Shown here in pieces: positions 10,855 to 20,737 of a stretch of 64,000 bases of DNA (positions are counted from its first letter, which is position 1; the number at the start of each line of letters is the position of its first letter). The notes under the pieces are model-generated. The model saw only the letters and a list, made by a program, of their open reading frames with translations, was not told the DNA's origin and made no database searches. Made by a program: the position numbers and the translations under genes. This stretch comes from Blepharisma stoltei. Taxonomy: Eukaryota > Ciliophora > Heterotrichea > Heterotrichida > Blepharismidae. Where the stretch lies: the NCBI GenBank assembly GCA_914767885.1, contig CAJZBQ010000052.1, positions 466,501 through 530,500 of the forward strand, in the 5' to 3' direction.

Positions 10855-13574
10855 TTATATTACGTCATTTATAAGCTCATCTCGCATATACATAAAAATG
10901 GTGATGGCATACCACCCGAGCTCTCGACCCTGTTTCTTCACTCCCCCCCCTCGAAGTTCGACCAAGATATAGGGAAAATTCCTATTTTTTTGGAAAATTA
11001 ACCCCCTCAAAGTTCGACCAAGACCTATATAAATTTACTAGGAAAATATTATTTTTCGATCTTATGAATTAGTTCAAAAGACCAATTGTTTTAAGGGCAG
11101 TAGATTAATTAAGGAAAGAGTTAGCTGAATTTTCAATTCTGAAATTAGAGCTCGAAAACTTGACCCCTTCACCACTATAAAAAATTTTCTCAAATGTGTT
11201 TTTTTTAAATTAATTTTTTTAAGAGTTTTTTAAATAATTAACTCTTTTAAGCATGGATCGGTGGCGAAGAAACTTGGGGTGATCAACTCCATAAGATCCT
11301 GTCAATTGAAAGCCAGTTATGATAATATCTGGATGCACTTCCTCCCAAGCCTTTGAGGCCAAGTTTATCATTTGCTGTCTATCAAGAGCCTTGATGTTTC
11401 CGCTTCTTTGTGATCTTCTTTCAACTTCCTCGGTTTCGTACTCAACCCTAAACTGAGTTGTCTTTCTCTTGAAGTTGGCTATGACTATGACATCAAGTGG
11501 CTGGACATGCTTTGTGCATCCTCCTGGGATAATGATGCTTTGAGCTTGCAAGTCAGATAGCGCTTGAACAATTCTATCAGTTTTATGACTAGTTGCTTGG
11601 TCCATTATGATGAGCTGCCTTTCCTTTGTCAGCACTGTTCTTAGATAGTCGCTGATCATGTCATCAGTGATATAGCCAGTCCTGTTAGCCTTGACAACGA
11701 TGTTGTTAGGGATAGTTAAGTGCTCATATAAACGAAATGGAATCTTGCCAGTTTTCTCTTGAAAGATCAACAACGCAGGAAACTTTTTACCATCTGCTCT
11801 GATCAAAAGCATCACAGTGATTGAGTGTTTGGCTTTAGCTGATTGGATACCCACAACTCTTTGAGCACCTTTGAAATCATAGGTATACTTGCTACAGACA
11901 TCCCAGTTGAATCTGGTTTCATCGAAATTGTAAATAGTAGAGGAAGGATAAATGTCGAGAAGAGGCATCAGCTCGTCCAGATAGTCTCTAACAAGTTCTG
12001 CTTCTCTCGTTCTAGAGGCTTAAGACTGGATGCGTTGACCTTACGGTAGGCCAGATTATTTCTTGTCTTGAATCCTTCCCATCATCCTTGGCCGCATTGG
12101 AATCGCGGCAAGCTCAATTCTCTGGCTTTCTTTTCGATAGTCACTCTTAAGACAGTATGACCCTGCTGTCTCACAGCAATCAACCAATGAATCAGCTCTT
12201 TCTCTAGAATTGGAAATTGCGTAAAAGGCTCTGCCTTTACCCTTTTAGCGGCTGGCTCTGATTCCCGAAGCTTGTCAATGTTTTTGATTCAATCAACTAG
12301 AGAGGTATGAGAGTTCAGATGGGAATTTCTCTGCAACCTCTCTCATAGTAACCCCCTGGTCCTTGTGGCTAAAGTAATAGTCGATGATTTCAATTTTGGC
12401 AGAGTTCGTTGTAAATTTGCGCTTCAGCTCCATCAAAACTTTTATTAAAAATGGCTTTTTTTGACATTTAAGCAATTTTTCAAGAATTTTAAACTATGTG
12501 GGGGTGAGCTTGCGATTTTTTGTATTCAAGTTCTAAAAAAAGCGTTACAAAACCATCTTGCACTATTATTTCTAACCCTTATACCCTCTCAACCATACAG
12601 AAGAATATGATAAATATTTTTTTTTTTAACTACTAAATTATATAAAAAAAATTCTATATAATTTTTTTTTAAAAAAAATTTTCTTAACCCCCCTCGAAGT
12701 TCGACCAAAAAATCTTGGTCGAACTTCGAGGGGGGGGGGAGTCAGCACCAGCAGGCAATGACCCAGTAATGGAGATTTAGGTGGAAAGGGGTGGTAATCC
12801 TTTATGTATGTCGGGCTGGGCTTTCCTCAGGTATCAAGGAGCTAATCCTTGGACTTAGACATTGTCCTGCAGAACAAGCATTGGAAAGGGCAAGGTCGGC
12901 CAATGCTTGAGGGCAATATGATCCTCAGACTCTTAAGACGGTATTTGCCTAACAAGAACCTGGGAGTTTCTACCTAGGTATTTGGCCCTTAGACTCCAGG
13001 ACCCATGGAAGTCAAGACTGGTAAGCGAATTCCCTGTTTGCGGCAACAGGCAGAGTGTCCGTCTGCTCGGGAGGGATGAACGTGAAGGGGTGGAAATCCC
13101 CCAGCCTGCAAGGCGAACGGCGAATCTTATAAGCTCATCTCGCAATTTTCTGTTTGCATCGATTCCTCCTTCGATCCAGTGGTTCCCATGGCCACATTCA
13201 TAATAATCATCACTTTCACAAGGTGAGCTGCAGCTAGGCTTTGGTGGACAAGTGCAATTTGTCACGTTTGGTTGAGTTGTGTTCTGTGGAGGCGGAATGA
13301 CAATGCAACTGCAGCTACAATTGCAGGTCCAGCAAGAACAATTGCAGGAGCATGAACAATTTGCAGGTCCTGTTGTGTTAATAGATGTGTTTGTAGGCTG
13401 GATAGGAATTGAAGGCTTGCAGGGCGAATAGTCATCACAATCATCGTAAGATTTGCCACAGTTTGAAGAGCCATGCCCATATCCACCTAATTCTCTTGTC
13501 TGTCTTCCTTTGGCTTCTTCGTTTGCTGCTGAAAGTAAAACTAAGCTTAACAATAAGATAATGATCGGCTTCAT
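10855..13574 (-). CDS. Secreted Cys/Asn-rich protein, split by a nested 2.26-kb insertion
   Basis: ATG 13574 begins MKPIIILLLSLVLLSAANEE, a clear signal peptide. The mature part has GYGHGSSNCGKSYDDCDDYSPC, a run of N-x-T/S sites and alternating CSCNCSC-type cysteines, then ECGHGNHWIEGGIDANRKLRDELI. The insertion 10887-13126 sits between copies of TTATAAGCTCATCTCGCA; removing it with one copy (2258 bp) extends the protein by NDVI and a TAA at 10855, total 462 nt, 153 aa, in frame. The function is unknown; Cys-rich secreted proteins of ciliates can be surface or extrusome components. The unexcised frame would run into repeat sequence and is not credible. Confidence 0.65.
10941..12741. mobile_element. 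pogo-type DNA transposon, TCA target duplication
   Basis: 1801 bp between TCA copies (10938-10940, 12742-12744). Ends are CTCCCCCCCCTCGAAGTTCG and its complement. The left end repeats TCGAAGTTCGACCAAG / TCAAAGTTCGACCAAG about 60 bp apart; the right end is a hairpin of TCGAAGTTCGACCAAAAAA with its complement. This is the same end plan as the CCTCCGTGAG MITEs. It encodes a broken transposase on the minus strand. Confidence 0.8.
11219..12433 (-). pseudogene. pogo/CENP-B-type DDE transposase with two frameshifts
   Basis: Reading from ATG 12433 (MELKRKFTTNSAK) the product has an N-terminal HTH (KIEIIDYYFSHKDQGVTMREVAEKF), then a CENP-B-type second HTH (LEKELIHWLIAVRQQGHTVLR...QGWWEGFKTRNNLAYR), then a DDE_1 catalytic core. 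The three acidic residues are visible in YNFDETRF, LIIMDQATSHKTD and HVQPLDVIVIANFK, giving a DDD pattern as in pogo elements. Two frame changes break it: near 12305, where FPSELS must shift into HTSLVDWIKNIDKL, and near 12010, where LKPLERE must shift into REAELVRDYLDEL. It ends at the stop at 11219. This copy is probably inactive unless those are assembly errors. Confidence 0.8.
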
Positions 13575-14086
13575 CAGAATTTTTTAATTATAAGTGACAA
13601 TTAATGTGAAGCTGAAATCAACAATAATATGGAGCAACGGCTAGACTTATCAGAATTTTATGGCATGAATAATATGGCATGGAATTTAAATAAGCAGAAA
13701 ATTAAGGCTTATAATAGAGAATTAAAATACAATAGTATGCATAGGAGAGATATATAAATTCAAAAATTAGTCTTTATAGCTGTAGCACCTTTATGGCCAG
13801 GGTTTCTCACGTTTTTTCTGGCAGAAAAGAGGCGAGTTGGTTGAATCAACTAAAGTTTGTTTGCCAACTGCCCAAATAGCAGAACCACATGACGCAGGAT
13901 TTTTACAATTGGGTGATGGCCAAACCAGCAGTAATTGATTAGACCAACTTCGATTTCCCGTCGGGAAAGATAGGAAAGCCCAAGCTGCAAAGACGCTCGG
14001 GCTATAAAAATAAAAAGCTTTTAGTAGAATCAAAACTTATTATTTGCTGTTTATGATTGGTTCTCAGATAATTTATATAATAGCTA
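13575..14086. other. Spacer with one doubtful ORF
   Basis: 13575-13790 is the upstream flank of the Cys-rich gene, with the duplicated block described at 10637. A minus-strand open stretch at 13791-14033 has no ATG start; it reads WSNQLLLVWPSPNCKNPAS and GSAIWAVGKQTLVDS and fits no family I know. Its sequence has TTGGTCTAATCA and CCCGAC blocks reminiscent of the palindromic TA-type inserts and it is bounded by TATAGC and GCTATA, so it may be a degraded insert rather than a gene. Confidence 0.35.
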
Positions 14087-16638
14087 CTAATTTTCATGAG
14101 TCTTGGCAATCCGTTTAAGCATTTCATCAATCCTTTTAACTCCAAATTCAAATTTTTCATGGGCCTCTATAAATGATTGGCGCTTGGCTTTAATTTCAAA
14201 AAGGTCTTCTTTTGGGACTGAGCTAAGGTTTAAAAGTTCAACAGGAAGTTTTACTGTGAGATTTTTATCCTCATCACTTTCAGGAGGTACTCCATTGGTC
14301 AGTGTCGTCATGGTTTCTATTAGCTTTCTCATCTTATGTTTTGCTTTGTCAACCTTATGCTTCATGAAATTTTTTTGCTTACTCCTCCTCTGTGAGCAAC
14401 AAAAATTTTTTTATGAAAATATATTTTGATATATTAAGATAACTCTTCATCTAGTACTTCTTGGCCTGAGCTTGGATCAAAGTTCTGAATAACGGTCAGC
14501 AGGCCGACTAACTGTCGATCTGTTTCTGTCTCAAAGGCATAAATAAAATGGCATTCGGTTCGAGAGAAATTAGCTCCGCTAATTTTCTCTCCCTCAAGCA
14601 ATTTTATTTATGGGGTTAGGTTTTTTCTGAGAACTTCTGTACAGCAATAGCAATCTAACTCTGGCAGATAAGCCGAGGCACTGCTCCAAGTGCATCAAGA
14701 GCTCGAAGTTTTATCTCTCAGCACACCCGAGGAAGGTGACCCTTAGGCGGAACACGCGCAAGAACTGAATAAAGGAAGCGCGAGGCGAACGCAACCCGTC
14801 GAAGCCGGAACTCTGTATTTGCCCGTGCCCTGGTGAAACAAATTGGATCGTTCCAGAGGTCCATGGGCCCATCACGTGCATAAATATGGTGGTAGCCCTG
14901 GACAAAGGTGACCCCATAGTGGGCCTTAAACGATATAGATAATAATGCAATGTAATGTTTTTGTCTCAAAGACCCTTAGGACCTCTCTTTTCTTCACCAG
15001 ACTCAGTTTAGGCCCATTCTCTTGAGCCGAGACTCTCAAGAAGCTGCTAACTGCTCTGACTGAGCTCAGATGTAGACCTGAGTCTTACCATAACTGACAT
15101 TTTTAATTGTGTTTGATATATAAGCGATAATTCGCATAATAAAATTTCGAACCATTTTTTGAATTTAAAACAGTTTCATTTTAAAACCAAAATTTTGTGA
15201 ATTGGGATTTTTGTTAAAAATTCGAAAAAAAAATTAGCCCCCTCTGTATGCGAAGTTAGCAATTTTATTCGCGTATAATCAATCATTTGGAGACATTCTA
15301 TTACCGTTTCAAACCCTCTTATTTCATTGATCATATGTTATATATGCAATTCCTCGACTTCTTGGAAACCCCATAAGCTCTTTAATATTAAAATTCAGTT
15401 CTTTTTCTTTTTGAATTCTTTTAGACTTTATATGTGGAATCGCTGGAACCTTAGAGTCTTCTTTTGCATTATTTCTCGGAGTCATTATATTTTTAAATGG
15501 CAAAGGAGTATTACATTTGTTAACTACAGGGGTAGATTTGCCGTTAAATGAAAGCATATCTAACTCCCCCCCAAGATAGAGACATTTTTTACTGGGAAAA
15601 ATAGGGGAAAATTTCTATTTTTTGGGTAAAAAAAACCATCTTCCAATAGAAAATTTTCCATCAAAATTAGAATTAGAAGGATGAGGTGTTGATGACATTT
15701 AGAGCTAAAATTGAATTTTAATTAACCTTCCATTTGATTAAATATAAAATTTGAAAACAATATTCTTGAATTTTATTTAAATTTATGTTATATAATTTTT
15801 AAAAAAAATTATATAAAAATTTGCATATAGATTTTTTTTAAAAAAAAATTTCAAAAACCCACCTTCCAATAGAGACATTTTTGTAAAATGTCTCTTTCTT
15901 GGAGGGGAGTAAATGCTTATGTGAGCGGTTAGTAGCTGTTGAGCTTTCAGTTCTTAAAGTTTTTTCTGATCGAAATGATAGCAGCTGCCTATTTTTGCAA
16001 AGACTGTAATTATCAATACTAATAAAATATCATCTGCCAGAAATATCTTGCAAAAAATCAGCTGAAAACTCAAGTATCAAATCTATGTGGGAGAGAGAAT
16101 ACTCCAAAATGTTTTTCAATGTTTCAGCATATTTATTAAGTTCAATAGTGCTCGCTGTAATTAGTACTTCAGACTCACAAGCAGCTTCTGACAGAATAAA
16201 CTTGTCGGTGTCTTCTTCATCGTCATATGATATATATGTTGCTCTTATATGTCCTGGAGTCTTCCATTTTATTCTGACAATATGTGGTTTTCCTCCCTTG
16301 CATTCTAAATATTCTTGAATAATTAAGTTTTCTGAGCTACTGTTTCAGATTTTTATGATTTCTTGTACAGAAAAACAAAGAATTCTGTTTTTTAATGTTT
16401 TGATGATTGCGCATGGAAAATTATGCTTTTCCTTGAAATTATTTACTATAATTGTCTCAATTTCTTCTGATTGAATATTTTTAAATATATAGGTTTTGAC
16501 TGTTTTTTCGACGAGAATAGGAGTTTTCAATCTTGAGTCTCTAATAAGAGATTTAGGAACTGGCAAGTGGACATAGTTTTCTTTTGCGGCTATATAAAGC
16601 AAATAAAAAAAATCATTGCTTGCTAACTTAGTTTTCAT
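14087..16638 (-). CDS. Unknown 441-aa protein, split by two inserts
   Basis: ATG 16638 (MKTKLASNDFFYLLYIAAKENYVHLPVPKS) to TAG 14087. Removing 15564-15909 with one TAA (349 bp) and 14382-15255 with one TTA (877 bp) leaves 1326 nt in frame. The joints read NRSHKH-LDMLSFNGKS and WLYANKIA-KQKNFMKHKVDKAK. The N-terminal 200 residues look globular (FKEKHNFPCAIIKTLKNRILCFSVQEIIKIWNSSSENLIIQEYLECKGGKPHIVRIKWKT...), the middle is basic and disordered, and the C-terminus is helical (KAHKMRKLIETMTTL, IKAKRQSFIEAHEKFEFGVKRIDEMLKRI). The general style is that of ciliary or basal-body proteins, but I recognise no named domain. In-frame TGA codons at W positions are frequent. Confidence 0.65.
14382..15255. 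mobile_element. CTCC-type MITE carrying a nested retroposon
   Basis: TTA copies at 14379-14381 and 15256-15258. The outer ends are CTCCTCCTCTGTGAGCAAC on the left and a truncated ...CCCCCTCTGTATGCGAAG on the right, with the usual AT-rich core (TTGATATATAAGCGATAATT). The core is interrupted at 14435-15111 by a retroposon. Removal of the whole 877 bp restores the host frame. Confidence 0.75.
14435..15111. mobile_element. SINE/LINE-like retroposon nested in a MITE
   Basis: Flanked by TTTGATATAT (14425-14434, 15112-15121). Contains GACCCCATAGTGGGCCTTAA (near 14910) followed by ACGATATAGATAATAATG, a 3' motif also found at 30957-31000 before a GTAA microsatellite. GC content is far above that of the MITE around it. 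Confidence 0.65.
15564..15909. mobile_element. MITE, AAGATAGAGACATTT family, TAA duplication
   Basis: 346 bp between TAA copies (15561-15563, 15910-15912). Ends CTCCCCCCCAAGATAGAGAC and the complementary GTCTCTTTCTTGGAGGGGAG; the right end is a hairpin (CTTCCAATAGAGACATTTTT with its complement). Same terminal CTCCC and end plan as the CCTCCGTGAG family but a different inner repeat. Removal with one TAA restores the host frame. Confidence 0.8.
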
Positions 16639-16715
16639 CGTATATTTATGTTCTAATCTTTAATAAATAATGGCAGATTAGAATAAAAAAAATATATAAC
16701 TCTTATTAGTAAAAT

Positions 16716-17279
16716 TAGCTGTATCTTATGAGTCTCTTCTTCCACAGGCCGCGCTCTATATGGCTCGCTTTGGTGCTGTCTGGTAGCACAAACGAATTAA
16801 GTGGCTTTCACGCACCTCTGAGTTCAGGCTGAAACTCCTGGTTTCACTGTAGAGGGTAATATTTCCCTCTAAGCTTTGCTGGCACAACCATTTCCAACTT
16901 ATTCCCTTCGCCCAGCTGGCCAGATCACTTCTACTTGGAGTTCTTTACTGGAGGGACTGCTCCTCTTCATCTAATGGGTCTCCCCTTTTTTCAAATCGAA
17001 ATTCTCAACCTCTTCTTCGGTTCAGGGAAGCTAACCCGAGCATATAAGTCTTCTTCTCCATTTCTGACATCCATAAGAGTGGAGTGATGTTGGCAGAAAA
17101 CTCATAAGTAGCTCTGCATTGGATTAGGTCATAAAACAGCGGTCTGTGCATGACTCCTCTCTCACCTTAAGGCTTCTAATGTTGCTGAGCTAGCCTATAA
17201 CTTCAAAAGCCGTGCCCGGATACATAGGCATCCGTTGCAGAGAGTACAGTCCGATGTCATTAGCCAATTTATATATATA
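16716..17279. mobile_element. SINE-like retroposon between genes
   Basis: ATTAGTAAAAT copies at 16705-16715 and 17280-17290 flank 564 bp of GC-richer sequence starting near CTTCCACAGGCCGCGCTC and ending near AGTACAGTCCGATGTC. No open frame of note. Lies between the starts/stops of two minus-strand genes and interrupts neither. Confidence 0.55.
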
Positions 17280-17640
17280 ATTAGTAAAATAAAAGCTACA
17301 TCTCTTAATTTTGAATCATAGCGTCTATACTTTTATATTTTTTTGAGATGCATACCTATGTATTCAAGAAAAGTTGACTTTTATGCAAAAATCTTAAAAA
17401 GCTAGAATTCTGATCTTTTCCATTCAAGATCATTTGAAGTCAAAATTGAATTGAATTTCCTTAATTAGTTTTAATAAGAATAAAATTTATTTTTCAGTGA
17501 ATTTTACTATAATTTTGTATAGCTTATAAATCAATAATGATTAAAATTTATTGATTCTTTGATGATATGCTAATTTACAAATGGAATTTATAAATAAATC
17601 GAGCTAAATATTAAAATTAAGTGCTCCTGTCCAAGATATT
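17280..17640. other. Intergenic AT-rich spacer
   Basis: 360 bp downstream of the Noc2 gene; AT-rich, no frame or repeat recognised apart from the target duplication of the retroposon at its left edge. Confidence 0.6.
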
Positions 17641-19110
17641 TTATTTATCTTTGCTTACCCCTTGCTTGTGTGTTGATAATGGGATTTTCCCTTCAATATT
17701 ATTTGAAGCAGCCATTATAGGTCCAAAAATTCCATTTCTCTTCTTTTCTATAAACCGCGAATTTTCTTCAATCAATTTAACTGTGTGGCTAATTTTATTT
17801 TTAATAGCAGCGTTTTTTGTGTCTTTTATTGACTTTTTCAATGCTAGTTTGATAGGGAGCGAGACTTCTGGAAATGCAATGCTATTTCCAAAATATGCAA
17901 TATGCTCAAGTAAAGCTCTGCAAGATTCTTCTATTATTTTTTCCTTAAAAACGTCACTAGTGAGCTGCTCTTTATTTACTTTCAGCATTGAAGCAAGGCT
18001 AAATTCTGTGCATCGGTTAGTTTTTGATCTTTTTTGTAATGCAGGATTAGTGATTATTTCAAGCACATAAGATGATATACCAGGAATGTACCTATCCAAG
18101 TTATATTGAAGAATTATGAGCAGTTTAATTATATGAAGTTTCAAAGGACTGTATTTTTGAGCCTGATTTGCTTGAAATAAATTGTGGAGGATTTGGATAA
18201 TAGAAGGTGAAATTTGAGAAAACTGCTTGGGATATGAAATTATCAAGTGAGAAATAAGGGAAATTGAATTGAAAAATTGCCAGTTATAGATTATTTTTGA
18301 TTTTGCTGAGCCTCTTGATGCTTTTGCTAAATATAATTCTAGTTTATTAGCATAATTTCTAACAAACTGTAGTCCGGCTTCCAAATTTACGCTGAATAAA
18401 TCTATAAAATAAGTTCGCATTAGCTCTATATCTTCTTGACTTTCAGATGGCATTATTTTCCACTTTTTTGCTATTGCATGAAATAAGACTTCAAGAGCAT
18501 AACCAGGCTCAATTGATTTTACGCATGCAGCCTTTTTGATAAATGATAAAAAGGCCAATTTTACATCTGCTGATTGTTCCACAAAAATTCTACTTATTTG
18601 TCCAACCAAAATCTGAGCTTGATTTGGGAATAATTTCAATAATTTTGCTAGTTTTTTTAAACAATTTGAAATATTTATGTATACTTCAGGGGCAATCCCA
18701 GCTCCGCTTAGTAAGGTAGCTGTGTTTTTTAAAAAAATTCTGACTTTTTTCTCATATGATTTTCATTTTGTTGACTTATCTAGCTTTTTCCCTAATTTTG
18801 TCTTGAAATCTTTGGTGATTTCAGCCAAAGCAATATCTAAAGAGTTGCGGTAGTGTGTTTCCAGATCATATTTCTGAGCGTTTTCGATGTCACAATGACA
18901 CAAAATTGAGTAAAGCTTTCTAAGTTGTTTGAGATTTCCTTGCTGCGAAGCTTTTATTGTCTCTTTACCAAACTCATTTGTGAATAATTTAGTCTTTTCT
19001 TGCTTTCTTTTTATTTGTAATCCTGCATTTTTATCGCCATCCTCAATAAAATCCTCAAAAGTCTCAAAATAAAGTTCCTCTGTATTATCTAAAGGAACCT
19101 TTTTTACCAT
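17641..19110 (-). CDS. NOC2: Nucleolar complex protein 2 (Noc2), ribosome biogenesis
   Basis: One 489-aa frame from ATG 19110 to TAA 17641 with TGA at 18770-18772 as Trp. N-terminal FETFEDFIEDGDKN...EFGKETIKASQQGNLKQLRKL, then a long alpha-helical repeat body (AYNWQFFNSISLISHLIISYPKQ, SPLKLHIIKLLIILQ, YIPGISSYVLEIITNP) and the C-terminal block FPEVSLPIKLALKKSIKDTKNAAIKNK...IEENSRFIEKKRNGIFGP, the conserved end of Noc2. Noc2 pairs with Noc1 and Noc3 to escort pre-60S particles from nucleolus to nucleoplasm. It is shorter than yeast or animal homologues, which carry long acidic N-termini. Uninterrupted. Confidence 0.85.
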
Positions 19111-19205
19111 ATTTTACTTTATTACTAAACTTGAGATGCCCTTTACTATGCTTCAAGTTTGATTTTTTCCAAATTAGTTTTTAAATTATGAGCTTAATGA
19201 TTCTA

Positions 19206-20569
19206 TTAAAGCTCGGGATTTGAAAAAACTTTTGCAGTCACAACCTTTGTTTTTATAGGTTCAGCTTCCCATGGTCTTTTATATTCGAATGCTAATGATA
19301 ATAATTCTCCATCTTCACATAACTCACTGCAAGAAATCTCGAAAACTTGAACTCCGCCTCCTCCAGTTAATCCACTTACCCTCCATTCAAGAGCAGGAAT
19401 GAGCTTTTGCATGAGCTAAATTTTTTTATTTTAAAAATTTAACATAAATATTTGAAGAAAAAGTTAATTGAATATTTCAAGCTTTATGTTTAGTATATAA
19501 TTTAATGGAGTAGATTAGGCCTTTAAAGTCAGGTGATGACGCAGCTACCAAAGATATCTCCTCCCATACGGAAGGTTCAAGCACTTTTGACTCTAGCCCA
19601 GAGGGTCTATATCCCCCAAAACGGGTGTTAACTTCTGTGCCTTCTGTCTCTTCCTTGCCTTGCGGCTTCAGTCTTGAGTGGGTAGCTTATGGATTTCTGC
19701 AGCCATGTGGGAGGGGATTGGGAGTGGCTGAATCCAAGAATCAGTTCCTTTGAGTCTGTCGGGTGTCGAAGTGCTTTCCTTTGAATGCTACAGCAAAAAG
19801 ACTGCCCCCTGTGGCCTGGGCTGAAACCCAAGTTTCTCGGTAGAGGAATACACATTGGTTCTCAGATCCAAAGGACGTTGTCAGGCACCTCCATTTCAGC
19901 CACAGGAAGGCAGCCAAAGCCTATCTGGTTACAAATCTCCTGATTGTACACTTGATTCTTGATGAGGAGTCCATCTCAGTTCATCGTGACCATAAGGGTC
20001 GGACTGTTGCACTCAGGGGGCATGGTGACACATGTCGCCATTTAATGTTTGATAAATTTAATGGAATAAGCTAGCATTATCATTACTATAACAAATAATT
20101 ATATAGGCCGTTGTGCTTTTTAAACATCAGTAAGCTGGTCTATTGGTCGATGCCAATCTCCTATTCAGACTGGTAAATAGAGGACTGATTGCGACCACTA
20201 GATCATTTTGTGGTATTAAAAAGTTCCAAATACCTAAACATAAAAATATCTACACACAAAGAAATATTTTTTTATTGTTTTGCTCACTCTTAAAAGAAGG
20301 TTAAATCTCCAAAAAAGAGATTTTTCTAATAGATATGCTTGCTCTTAAAAGTGAAAAGTTAGTAATTTATACTCTCCATTTAGGTCAGGAACTTTTAATT
20401 TATTTGAATTTGGTAGATTCAAAAACCAGCTGTATCCAGTTGTTGGATTTGAGGACAATGCAACATTTGTTATCTTACCTATTATCACTTTGAACTCCTG
20501 AGCATTGTCTATACTTGTATAAGTACTTATAACAATGATGATAGAAAGCATAAAAATAAAGACTTTCAT
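19206..20569 (-). CDS. Chagasin-like (I42) cysteine-protease inhibitor, split by a 983-bp insert
   Basis: ATG 20569 gives a signal peptide (MKVFIFMLSIIIVISTYTS), then VALSSNPTTGYSWFLNLP, with the NPTTGYSW loop diagnostic of chagasin. The frame then dies at 20345. The other half is at 19206-19376: SGLTGGGGVQVFEI (GxGG loop) and LAFEYKRPWEAEP (RPWE loop). Cutting at TA 20360-20361 and TA 19377-19378 removes 983 bp and gives NGEYKLLSGLTGGGGVQVFE, total 381 nt, 126 aa, the normal length for a secreted chagasin. These inhibitors block papain-family proteases. The ATG at 19412 belongs to the insert, not the gene. The three inhibitory loops are all present. Confidence 0.8.
19377..20359. mobile_element. 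TA-bounded insert in the chagasin gene, with a nested retroposon
   Basis: Its ends resemble each other in inverted orientation: CACTTTTAAGAGCAAGC on one side and CCATTCAAGAGCAGG on the other. Removal between TA dinucleotides is in frame (983 = 2 mod 3, as the two frames require). Contains the 545-bp retroposon 19510-20054. Confidence 0.65.
19510..20054. mobile_element. SINE-like retroposon nested in the chagasin insert
   Basis: AATTTAATGGA copies at 19499-19509 and 20055-20065 flank 545 bp of GC-richer sequence (CTCCTCCCATACGGAAGG, CTGCCCCCTGTGGCCTGG). The open frame at 19628-19855 lies inside it and shows no protein-like features. Confidence 0.6.
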
Positions 20570-20737
20570 ATTTTAATAATAAATAGGCACTGAAACTCCT
20601 AAGAATGATATATTTGCAGCTCATATGTACCAATATAAGAGAAAGCTAATCTATATTGTACAGGAATTTCTTGATAATAATGAATATCATTAATAATTTA
20701 GTCATCAGTAATCATATTTTATATAGAGATAAAATAG

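Larger units (their letters stand above)
10887..13126. mobile_element. SINE-like retroposon with a pogo-type transposon nested inside
   Basis: Flanked by an 18-bp exact duplication (TTATAAGCTCATCTCGCA at 10869-10886 and 13127-13144). Without the inner transposon the retroposon is about 435 bp, similar in size to others here. It carries AAGGAGCTAATCCTTGG near 12838 and GC-rich sequence unlike the host. The TSD contains TA dinucleotides, so TA-directed removal would be exact. Confidence 0.75.

Noticed and set aside
19206-19412. A separate 68-aa gene starting MQKLIPALEWRV
   Set aside because: Its first residues lie in the insert; the rest is the second half of the chagasin gene.
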